From Karstenula rhodostoma CBS 690.94 (lineage: Eukaryota; Ascomycota; Dothideomycetes; Pleosporales; Didymosphaeriaceae), in assembly GCA_010093485.1 (NCBI GenBank), contig MU001513.1:75696-139695 (forward strand): DNA of 64,000 nucleotides. Reading direction: 5' to 3'. Position 1 is the stretch's first letter. Every line of letters starts with the position of its first letter. Under the pieces are notes generated by a model. It was not told the origin of the DNA and ran no database searches. It saw only the letters and a list, made by a program, of their open reading frames with translations. Of the stretch, positions 44,905 to 54,532 are shown in pieces. The position numbers and the translations under genes were made by a program.

Positions 44905-46028
44905 ATGCGCTACCAATCTGCTTTGGCGCTGGGCGCTCTCGCCGCCGGACAGGCCGCCGCCTCTGGCAACCACGGCCATGCCAACTTCCACAAGCGACAG
45001 TGAGTCTTGCCTTTCGTGGCGACATGCCGGCGCATACTGACACACCTTTTAGCGACGTAAAGGCTCGTGGCGCCGATGCCGTCAACTGGGACAACGTTGC
45101 CTACGACCTTGGTGCCGTTGACTGGAGCAAGGTCGAATACGGCAACAGTGCCGCTTCCACCCCGGCCGCCACCCCTACTCCCGCTGCTGAGACTCCTGCT
45201 GCTGCGACTCCTGCTGCTGCGACTCCTGCTGCTGAGACGCCCGCCTCTTCCCAGCCCGAGGTCGTCGCTACACCCGCCTCTGAGCCTTCCAGCTCCGCTG
45301 CTGAGGCTCCCTCGTCCACCAAGGCCGCTGCCCCTGCCGAGACCTCGTCTTCCTCCGACCCAATCGGAGACCTCATCGGTGACGTCCTCAGCGGCATCGA
45401 GAGCTTCGCCACCAAGCTCGGAGCCCAGCTCGGCGTCAACTCCAAGACCGAGAACGGCCAGATCTGGATCGGTGGTAACGGCAAGCACTCTGCCACCTTC
45501 ACCAACAGCGCTGATAAGGACGCCATGGTCTGGTGCTGGGGCAAGTCCACCATGTGGATCAACGCCAACCAGCCCCTCATCTCCATCAAGCTCGCCGCTG
45601 GCGAGACCCAGAAGCTCTCGGTCGCTGATGGCTTCTCCGGCGGCTGTGGCGCTTCCTTCGACGACTCCGACCTGTTCATGGGTCTCCTGAACGAATCCAT
45701 CCTCGAGTTCACCTTCGGCTCCGGCGCCAACGGCTGCTTCGACATTTCTCGCGAGATCAACATGAAGGGCATCCAGCTCACCGCAAAGGGCGCCAAGTGC
45801 ACCAGCGGTCTGGACGGAGGTTCGCAGGCTTGCACCTTCATCTGCACCGACTCTAGCGCCTCCCGATGCGGCGAGGGCGGTGGTGACTACGCTATCGATG
45901 TCGGTACCTCTACCGACGGCCCCTGCATGGTCGGCAAGGACCCTTTCACTGGCGACGCCGCTGGTGGATGCCAGATGGCCGACGACGGCGAGCACCTTGA
46001 GGTCACCATCCATGGCGCCCGATGGTAA
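44905..46028 (+). CDS. Secreted Asp f 4-like allergen-family protein
   Basis: Two exons (intron 45000-45052) encode 356 residues. The N-terminus MRYQSALALGALAAGQAAA is a signal peptide, followed by HANFHKR, a likely Kex2 dibasic site. A linker rich in Ala, Pro and Thr with a 12-base tandem repeat (TPAAETPAAATPAA) leads to a cysteine-containing C-terminal domain with NGQIWIGGNGKHSATFTNSADKDAMVWCWG, DISREINMKGI and KCTSGLDGGSQACTFICTD, the block structure of the Asp f 4-like family of ascomycete secreted proteins. Family members are extracellular or wall-associated; their biochemical role is not established. The first exon holds the signal peptide and propeptide, so splicing is essential; codon use in the mature domain (strong C-ending bias) suggests high expression. 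Confidence 0.87.
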
Positions 46029-46935
46029 TCGTGTTGCTCTTGTACCGTCCCCGCTGTTGCCTGGTTCGTCTTTTTTTGTATCATGCTGCTCTTTCTTGAG
46101 ATACCCCTGCGCAAACCTCTTTGGGTATCTCTTAAGAAACACGTTAGGATACAGGCTTCCTTCTGTACTATCCTTCGATCATATTTCGCACACCAATGTA
46201 TATCTGTTTAACTGTCATGGAATGTTAGTATTGGAACATGAAAACTAGAACACCATCTGCGTGCCTACTTGGTTGTGACGTCTTGCCCATCGCTGGTAAG
46301 ACTGCTGTCCCGACAAGCCGCTGTTCCTCCAACTGGCTGAATACGCGATGCGTCTCTAGTCTGCCGAACCGCATGCCATCTGTCGGTATCGTGTCGTGTG
46401 ACCCCTCCCCTCTCTGTCTGTACGTAGCGGATGCTGAGACGAGACGGCCGTAACTGATCCATGTTGGCGTCCTGTGACTCTTTGGGGCAATCACTAAATA
46501 CCGCTGCGGTGAATGTTGCGAACGAAGAGCCGTCCAGTGAAAACACATCAGCGCACGGTGCGAGAGTCGTGGGCGAGAGGAATGCACGAGAGAGCGTGAA
46601 GAGTGGGCAAGTGGGTAGGTGGGTGGGGGAGGGACGATGGAATTTGGCAGCCACGACCAACCAACCATGCGCAACCGAAAGCACATGCTGTGCGTTCGAG
46701 AGCCAGCCAGCGCTGGAGAGCATCGAGCAATCCATACCCGTCACAGTGTCAAAGTACAGATACGTTCATTTCAGTTTTTCATTGAGATGATTCCTTGAAG
46801 AAACAACCTGAATACTCCACATAAAACCTGAGGCGTCTATACTGGACGACCGCTGTAAGTTTGCTATTCGTACACGGCCAAAGCCGAAAGCTAGCTCCTT
46901 AACCGCAAATCATGCATGTAACAAACTTTTATCAT
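46029..46935. other. Convergent intergenic region
   Basis: This region separates the 3' ends of the Asp f 4-like gene and BiP. Several overlapping ORFs of 60 to 160 codons occur without recognisable content. No gene is supported. Confidence 0.45.
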
Positions 46936-49091
46936 CTACAACTCGTCGTGGCCAGCATCCTCGTCGCCACCCTCGCCACCAGCTCCGCCGTAAAGCTTCG
47001 AGGTGATGGGGTAGGCAACGTTGGAGAGCTTCTCGAACTGCTCGTCAAAGTCTTCCGTGACAGCCGAGGCGGCGTTCTCCTCAAGCCAATCCTGAGTCTC
47101 CTTGATGGCCTCGGTGATGGTCTCCTTGTCCTCGTCGTCGATCTTGCCGCCAAGACCATCGTCATCATTGACCTGGTTCTTGAGGTTGTAGGCGTAGTTC
47201 TCGAGCTTGTTGCGAGACTCAATGCGCTCGCGGGTGGCCTTGTCCTCATCGGCGTACTTCTCAGCCTCCTCAACCATGCGATCAATTTCCTCAGCGGAGA
47301 GACGGCCCTTGTCGTTTGTGATGGTGATGCTCTCGGCCTTGCCGGTGCCCTTGTCAACAGCGGAAACCTTGAGGATACCGTTGGCATCGAGCTCGAAGGT
47401 GACCTCGATCTGAGGAACGCCGCGAGGAGCGGGACTATATTCTCTTAGTGTCTGTTTGAAGCTGATTAAATGCGATGAGACAACTTACGGAATATTGGTG
47501 AGCTCGAACTTGCCAAGCTGGTTACTGTTGAGAAAAGTTAGCAACACGGGCTTTGTGGCGAGCACTCGATTGATGACGGTGAAGAACGTTTCGGTCTTTG
47601 GCCTGGTAGTTGCACGGTTCGCAGAATAGTCCACACCCATCGGCGACCACAGACTTGTGACGATTTATGGCAAGGTGTCTACCAAGGAGGGAGTTGGTGC
47701 CAAAACTCTTATCACAAGGGGTGCAGTGAAACCACTTGACTTTAACAGCCCGCTGTCGCTTCGCAAGAGTGTCGGGAATTTGCCTCCTAGAATTGGCACG
47801 GATCCTGGCGATGTACTGAGGAGTTTTGTTTACACGCTGCTTCTCATCGTAGGCTCTCTTCCATGCACGGCGATGTTCGAGGGCGAGCCTAGCCATTTCT
47901 TCCAGCTGCTCGGCGGTGAATTCAATGTTGTCTTTGCCGTTGATGACACCCTCAGTAAGGGGGTTGTGGGTGCAACAACCACTATGATTGTATGCGTTTC
48001 GAGGCCATGGTGCATCCGGGAACCCATAACGTGTGGTGACGTTGAGCATAGGCCAGAAGATAAGATGCATAGCAGCTTCCATAGCGACTATGGCAGTGCG
48101 GAATACCGGGACATCCTTTGCAGCAGGCTTGGGACACCAGGCCAGCAAGCATTCGTGGATTTGCACATAGCCGGCATTCTTTACAGCGCGAAGCCCTTCG
48201 GGTTCGACTTGGCGGCCTTTGTGTTGCAGGATACGGGAGCGAACACCACTCCTGGATGTTAAGGTCCCAGAGCCGACGTGGAGCTTGTACTGTTCACCCT
48301 TCTGGAGGACAAGCACGTACAGACCCCAACAGCGTGATGGTATATCAGAGGGAAGAGAGAGCAGCCATTCGATGGTAGGTGGTGTGCCAGATTGGATGAC
48401 GTCGAAAAGGCCGTCCACAAAGGTGAGACCGAGCTTGGGAAGGAGACCAGCGACATGATCAAATGAAGGGAAAAGAACGCGAAAGCGAGGAGCAATCCAG
48501 TACGTGACATTGATGCAAGCCCAGGTAAGGTGCACGATGAGTGCGTTGATGTTGGCGGCATCGTAGTTGGCCATACTCGCCCAGGTTGAGTGATTGAAGG
48601 TCGGAGGGAGAGAGTCGAGTGACTCGGTTTTGATGACATCGTGCCGGCAAGTGAGGAAGTCGCAATGGTTGTGGGTGTGACTTCCTCAACTCCGGGAGGG
48701 AAGGTGCGGCCATGCACCGACCAAAGACCGTCATGTTCGGGGGGAAACAGAAAACAGAAAAAAGAAAAAGTACTCACTTGTTTGAAGTCATGGAGCGTTC
48801 GCCTTCAAAGACCTGGATCAAGACCACGGGCTGGTTATCGGCAGCGGTAGAGAAGATCTGGCTCTTCTTGGTAGGGATAGTCGTACCACGCTTGATGAGG
48901 TGGGTCATGACACCACCAGTGGTCTCGATACCAAGGGTAAGCGGGTTGACGTCCATGAGAATGATATTACCAGTAGCCTCGTCACCAGCGAGAACACCAC
49001 CCTGAACGGCAGCACCGAAAGCGACAGCCTCATCGGGGTTAACGTCTTTGCGAGCCTTCTTTCCGAAGAACTCCTCGAGCATCGCCTGGAC

Positions 49092-49124
<33 letters not shown>

Positions 49125-50427
49125 GATGTCATCGATGTCGCTCTTCTTGAGCTTGGCGTCCTTGAGGACCTGCTCAACTGGCTTGAGGGTCTTCTTGAAT
49201 AGATCGGCGTTGAGCTCTTCGAACTTGGCGCGGGTGAGAGTCTCGGAGAAGTCCTCGCCCTTGTGGAAAGATTCGATCTCAATCTTGGTGGTCTTCTGGG
49301 AAGAAAGCGTGCGCTTGGCCTTCTCGACTTCGCGCTTCAGCTTCCCCATGGTCTTCGCATCCTTGGTGATGTCAACACCCTTGTCCTTGTTGTACTTCTT
49401 GACGAAATGGCTGATGACACGGTTGTCAAAGTCTTCACCACCAAGATGGGTGTCACCAGCGGTAGACTGGACCTCGAAAACGCCCTCCTCAATGGCTAAG
49501 ATAGACACATCGAAAGTACCACCACCAAGATCGTAGACAAGGACCTGGCGTTCCTTCTTATCGTCCTGCTTGTCAAGGCCGTAGGCGAGAGCGGCGGCGG
49601 TAGGTTCGTTGACCACGCGGAGAACATTGAGACCGGCGATGGTACCAGCGTCCTTGGTGGCGGCACGCTGAGCATCGTTGAAGTAGGCGGGGACAGTGAC
49701 AACAGCGTTCTTAACAGTCTCGCCAAGGTAGCTCTCAGCAACCTCTTTCATCTTGCCCAGAACCATGGCGGAGACTTCCTCGGGGGTGAAGGTCTTCTCC
49801 TCGCCTTGAACTTCGACCTGGACGCGGGGCTGGCCACTCTGCGGATAGCGTTAGCAGCTGGATTTTGAGAAGCAAGGCAGATTGCGTACCTTGGAGACAA
49901 CCTTGAAGGGGAAGTGCTTGATGTCGTTCTGGACATCCTTCTCGTTGAACTTGCGACCGATGAGACGTTTCTACCACGTCAGCTTCTACCCCGCGTGCAG
50001 GCCACAGACGGTACTCACGATATCGAAGATGGTTCGGTGGGGGTTGCTCGCGTACTGGTTCTTCGCGGCATCACCAACGAGGCGCTCCTCGTCGGTAAAG
50101 GCCACCCAGGAAGGCGTGATACGGTTACCTGTGGCCAAGTGGTCAGCTCCGTCCCATGATGCTCGGGCGAGATGTGTGCTTACCCTGGTCGTTGACCATG
50201 ATCTCGACCTTGCCGTTCTTCATGATACCAACACAAGAGTAGGTAGTGCCCAGATCGATACCAATGACAGGCCCAGTAATGCTGGTCGAGTCGTCGTCCT
50301 TGACGGGGACCTGGTCCTCAGCGCAGGCTGTCCGCGCCATCATCAGACCGCCCACGAGGACGAGGAGGAGGTAGAAGGCGATGCTCCATGTGGAGCGCCG
50401 GTCGGCGCCCCGCGATCGCCGCGCCAT
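46936..50427 (-). CDS. kar2: ER lumenal Hsp70 chaperone BiP/Kar2
   Basis: Six exons encode 676 residues, the normal length. The ATG at 50427 starts a signal peptide ([23 protein letters not shown]); an in-frame upstream ATG at 50508 adds 27 residues and is not needed. The ATPase domain shows [25 protein letters not shown] and [13 protein letters not shown]. The substrate-binding domain has [12 protein letters not shown] and [20 protein letters not shown]. The protein ends in the ER retention signal HDEL. BiP folds secretory proteins and regulates the unfolded protein response. Introns on plus coordinates are 47435-47488 (54 bases), 47525-48777 (1,253 bases), 49839-49889, 49971-50018 and 50129-50183. 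The giant intron splits an Asn codon in SMTSNNNQLGKF and contains a complete gene on the same strand. Exon 5, between it and the 54-base intron, is only 36 bases. Confidence 0.95.
47522..48574 (-). CDS. GIY-YIG nuclease-like protein with two C2H2 zinc fingers, nested in a BiP intron
   Basis: An intact 350-codon ORF lies inside the 1,253-base BiP intron in the same orientation. Residues 1-75 are a conserved-looking N-terminal region. Residues 82-175 form a GIY-YIG-like domain: GLYVLVL (GIY), KLHVGSGT (YIG, with His-Val for Tyr-Ile), Arg residues in [11 protein letters not shown] and a candidate catalytic Glu in [14 protein letters not shown] basic region (about 235-280) leads to two fingers: C284-x2-C287-x12-H300-x5-H306 and C318-x2-C321-x12-H334-x5-H340. 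The stop TAA is the first three bases of BiP exon 5, and the codons for the last residues contain the intron's branch site (CTAAC) and acceptor CAG. Similar GIY-YIG/C2H2 proteins occur as uncharacterised fungal nuclear genes (recollection, not searched). A homing endonuclease role is inference. It needs its own initiation, because exon 4 reads into a stop immediately. Confidence 0.82.
   Translation of the reverse strand: MANYDAANINALIVHLTWACINVTYWIAPRFRVLFPSFDHVAGLLPKLGLTFVDGLFDVIQSGTPPTIEWLLSLPSDIPSRCWGLYVLVLQKGEQYKLHVGSGTLTSRSGVRSRILQHKGRQVEPEGLRAVKNAGYVQIHECLLAWCPKPAAKDVPVFRTAIVAMEAAMHLIFWPMLNVTTRYGFPDAPWPRNAYNHSGCCTHNPLTEGVINGKDNIEFTAEQLEEMARLALEHRRAWKRAYDEKQRVNKTPQYIARIRANSRRQIPDTLAKRQRAVKVKWFHCTPCDKSFGTNSLLGRHLAINRHKSVVADGCGLFCEPCNYQAKDRNVLHRHQSSARHKARVANFSQQ
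47525..48777 (-). other. Giant ORF-bearing spliceosomal intron of BiP
   Basis: The donor AACAA/GTGAGT and acceptor TCTCAACAG/TAACCAG are ordinary spliceosomal signals, with branch site GCTAAC 17 bases before the acceptor. Joining them restores the highly conserved BiP reading [15 protein letters not shown]. The intron has about 203 bases of non-ORF sequence at its 5' end and none at its 3' end. All other BiP introns are 48 to 55 bases. Confidence 0.9.
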
Positions 50428-52838
50428 TGTGGTGCTGTGTGTGTGGGCGAAGAACAATTGAAAAAGGTTCCTGCTCGTGAAGAGCGCTGGCGTGGTGTGG
50501 TGAAGCAAGCAGATGCTCCGGGTATCTCAAGAACGAAAAGAGAAGGAGAGACAACTGGCGGTGAGGCGAGTTGGGAGTGGAGTGGAGGTCGGAGACAGAG
50601 CAGAGCCAGTCGTCGCGGCGTTATAAGGCGTTGGCGCTGGACTTTTAGTAGAGGCCATGTATGTGTAGCAGCACAGAGCCCCGGGAAGCAGCTCACCGCC
50701 TTCCGCAAGCGGGCAAGCGCGGGCAGAGAAAAGGTGCCACCTTGCCTGTTGGTGAGGCCCGAGAGCGCTCGTCAGCCTCCATGGCACCTATTTTCATGAA
50801 CTGCTACAGGACACGTGTAGCGAGGCCCGCTACTAGAATCTTCCGCGCCTGGACAAGCAGTCTGCAGCCGCTCGGCCATGAGCTGCTCGGGGACGCAGGA
50901 ATCCCGGGCCTGCGCCCTGCGGTGCGGAACTCTCACTCCTGTACCCCAGGAGACAGGAGAGCTGCGTACACGTTGGCCTCCCAACCCCCCTCCGCCTTTC
51001 TCTTCTCTTCTCCCATCCCAACTCATCGCAATTCCCCAACAGTTATCGACCATCGCCGCAGCCATCGCCGCCAAGCGCCCCGCCACAGGCCCCTCCGATC
51101 TTTGAAACCGTGTCCTTTCCACCGCGGCGCCAGGCGGTCAAGGCGTCTCCTTAGTCATCTCCCCTTCGCTCTCCCACCAATAGCCAATAGCCCGCACCTT
51201 CATCTGCAACGTCGCCGTAAGTTTTTGCCGCCGTTGACAGCTGTCTGTCCGCATGGACCGAACCGATGACTCTGCCTCGAGGCAGCAACAAAGCAGTCCA
51301 CGGATGCTCGTGTGCGCGTGCCGCATGGTTTCGAGGCAATCTGGACACATAGTCATTCCGGTGCCGCTTTGAGCCGTATCCAAGACATCGGGGTTTTCTC
51401 ATCATTGTTCGATACGAGCATTGCTTGTTGAATAGGTACCAAGCTTTGTAGAGCCTCCATTTCAGACCTTGTCGCGCCGCTACCGTCTTTCCTTGCTCGA
51501 AACAGAAGATTTTTGAACCCATCGATCGCGGCACTAAATATTGGCATTGATGAGAAACCAATGACGCTGGCTTCAAGCCTCGCCAGGAAACCACCGAGGC
51601 CGCAAAAACCCGATATCCTGCACGGTATTCGACCGCCTTCGCAGACACAAAGCCACCATTATCGCAATGGCCTCAGATGCGCCTTCATACAGTAGCTATT
51701 CGCGAAATTTCCAGTGGCGGATGCAATCTTACATATGATGGTAGTGGTGTCGCTTAATGTAACGATACATTCCTGTCATTTCAGTCTACTGATTCCTTGA
51801 ATCGAGATCTCAGAAGTCCATTAGAAGGTGAAAAGAGGGTTCATGGTGCTGCCATACCTTCATTACTATGCTCAACATTGCGACTACATATATGCTGCCT
51901 CTGGTATACTCTTCGACCGTCGATCGCAGTACTAAAGGCTTGGACGGCGAGCATCGGCGAAAGTTGACGCTGTGCTGTCATCATGGCCATGTTCTAGGTG
52001 TTGAGAGTTATGCATAATGCGTGTGCTCATACGTATCTGGGATTCTTTCGAAGGTTTTCATCAGATGAGCTGCGGGGGTGGAAACTAGCTATGCTCGGGC
52101 CGAACGAGAGGAAGTGCTTACACAGTAGTAGACCTGATACACGACAAGCAAACATGCTCTGATCAGCCGATGCTTTCGAGTATTGCCAGGTAGATCCGCT
52201 AATGCGTCCCCAGATTTCCGCATCGTATCCGGAATTATCGGTGGAGAGCCCGACAGTTTTAATTGACTCTTGCTGACAGAATCGGGGCGAAGGTTCGGAG
52301 CGGGTGCAATGCCGACACCACCGACTGCTCGTCACAGCCAAGCGCTTAGAAACACAGCAACGCCACTCACTCATTGGATGCCAGGACTGCTTAATGTGAA
52401 TTATCGTATCAGTGTACAGCTGATAGATGGTAGGTAAGCACGTAAGATTGCGCACAGGCACCCTGGGGTCTGGTCCTTACAGCAGCAGTTTTTGCATTAC
52501 ACGGTTCCATTTCGGGAAGTGCACCTCCGGGAGCTTGGTTTTCGCATTCTATGCACGAGATCCACGTCAAGTAGAACCCACAGAGAGAAACACCGCCTTA
52601 CAAATCAAGACAGGAACCGTGACGCGATTTCCTCTTTTGGGTTCGCGGGCATATTCTCACTTGTCAATGGCTCCAACAGCACGTCACTGCCCGCCGCCCT
52701 TGCCGAAGAGTGGGATAACTATAAATCTTGCGGGCGCTCCTCAACGCGTCCCACCCATCCCTGCACTGCCAATTCAGTTTATAGCCGAGACATTTTCAGT
52801 CTTTCGTGAAATTTTGCAACATAAAATTGTCCAGAATC
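50428..52838. other. Divergent intergenic region between BiP and the OYE reductase
   Basis: This 2.4 kb contains the BiP promoter at its left end and the reductase promoter at its right end. The left 700 bases are GC-rich with overlapping ORFs on both strands. I see no further gene, and I could not pick out a convincing heat-shock or unfolded-protein element by eye. Confidence 0.45.
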
Positions 52839-54266
52839 ATGACGACTACACAACACGCTCACCATGGACTTGCAAAGACTGTCGAGGGAGAAGACCACCT
52901 TATAAACAGACCTGCACCTGGTGTATGTATGATCAGATTATGTTGTGGAATTTTAGTTGACATCCACAGATATCCTACTTCACACCGCTCCAAGACCCTC
53001 CCGCAGGAACGGCACTGGGCATGAAAGATGGCAGCGAGAAGATTCCTAAGATTTTCCAGCCGCTCAAGATCCGCGGACTCGAGCTCCAGAACCGCATTTT
53101 TGTACGTCTTGTTAGACTCACGAGCAGAAGGGAAATTTTTCTAATGCTTGCAGGTCTCTCCTCTCTGCCAGTACTCCTCTGAATACGGACACATGACGGA
53201 TTGGCACCTCGCCCACATCGGCGGCATTGTTCAACGCGGGCCCGGTCTAACATTTATCGAGGCCACCGCCGTCGTCCCCGAAGGCCGCATTACTCCCCAG
53301 GACGCCGGTCTCTGGCAAGATTCTCAGATAAAACCGATGGCCCGTGTTGTTGAATTTGCCCATTCTCAGAACCAGAAGATCGCCATTCAGCTCGCACACG
53401 CCGGCCGCAAAGCCAGCACAGTTGCGCCGTGGCTCAGCATGGGTGACATCGCCACGGAGTCAATGGATGGCTGGCCTAACAACGTATATGGCCCCAGCGC
53501 CCTTGCCTACAACGACAGGCACCCGCAGCCCAAGGAAATGACGAAACAGGATATCGAGACCTTCAAGGCTGCTTTCAAGGGTGCTGTTGAACGTTCGGTA
53601 AAGGCCGGCTTCGATGCCATTGAGATCCACAATGCTCACGGCTATCTCCTGCACTCTTTCCTCTCGCCCGCGTCCAACAAGCGCACCGACGAGTATGGCG
53701 GCTCGTTCGAAAACCGCATCCGACTCACACTCGAGGTGGTCGAGGTTGTCCGTGCCACTATGCCGGACACCATGCCCTTATTCCTCCGAGTTAGCGCTGA
53801 TGACTGGCTGCAGGAGGCTGGGATTGAGGGCTGGACCATCGACCAGACCGTCCGTCTCGCTGAGATCCTGGCCACCAAGGGCGTTGACGTGCTTGACGTC
53901 TCCTCTGCTGGTCTCCACGAGAAGCAAAAGATCAAGGGCGGCCCAGGCTACCAGGAGCCGTTCGCCAAGGCAGTCAAGGACAAGGTCGGCGACAAGTTGC
54001 TTGTTTCTACCGTGGGTTCTATTACGAATGGAGAACAGGCAAACGGATTCCTCGAGAAGGACAACCTAGATGTCGTCTTCGCCGGACGCATGTTCCAGAA
54101 GAATCCCGCACTTGTCTGGGCGTGGGCTGATGACCTCGGTGTGGAGGGCCGATGGGCTAACCAGATCCGATGGGGTTTTGGCGGACGGGGATCCAAGAGT
54201 GGACCGAAGACGAAGACAAGCAACGAGGCGGAGTTCCAGGAACACAAGAAGCAGTCTTCGCTATAG
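52839..54266 (+). CDS. Old Yellow Enzyme family NADPH dehydrogenase (YqjM-like ene-reductase)
   Basis: Three exons (introns 52923-52969 and 53102-53153) encode 442 residues. The protein is an FMN-dependent TIM barrel that reduces activated C=C bonds with NADPH. Visible motifs are LFEPLKIR-type (here IFQPLKIRGLELQNRIFVSPLCQYSS, with the Cys typical of the YqjM class), QLAHAGRKAS, FDAIEIHNAHGYLLHSFLSP (the His-x2-His substrate-binding pair as HNAHG), SNKRTDEYGGSFENRIR and the FMN phosphate site VGSITNGEQAN..DVVFAGRMFQKNP. The first exon encodes 28 residues and the reading NRPAPGISYFTPLQDPPAG across intron 1 is a strong family match that confirms the upstream exons. The natural substrate is unknown. 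It points toward the DHA-type transporter gene across a 270-base gap, but co-function is not shown. Confidence 0.92.
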
Positions 54267-54532
54267 ATTTCGTTTACGCATAGCAGTATAGACTAGTAAA
54301 GAAGGTGTCGGCGTTGGCAGCGCATGTGTATAAGTTTACTCGCATTTACTAAGGTTCTTGCTTGAGTTTGAATGACATTACGATACATATCTACTGAAAG
54401 CAAATCATTTGTGATTGTGTGCGGGGCGGATGAACCAATCGATCTAACAATATTCAAAACGAAAAATGGAAGATGAACTTTTAACGACGGCATAGCAATC
54501 CAAGAGATATACAGCATCCCTATTTTGCAACC

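Noticed and set aside
44910..46142. A 410-codon minus-strand ORF with Gly/Ser-rich sequence
   Set aside because: It is the antisense shadow of the Asp f 4-like gene; strong C-ending codon bias in the real gene keeps the antisense frame open.
46912..47448. A 178-codon plus-strand ORF
   Set aside because: It is the antisense of the BiP C-terminal exon ending in HDEL.
47657..48262. A 201-codon plus-strand ORF inside the BiP intron
   Set aside because: It is antisense to the GIY-YIG/C2H2 ORF, which alone has recognisable motifs and zinc-finger spacing.
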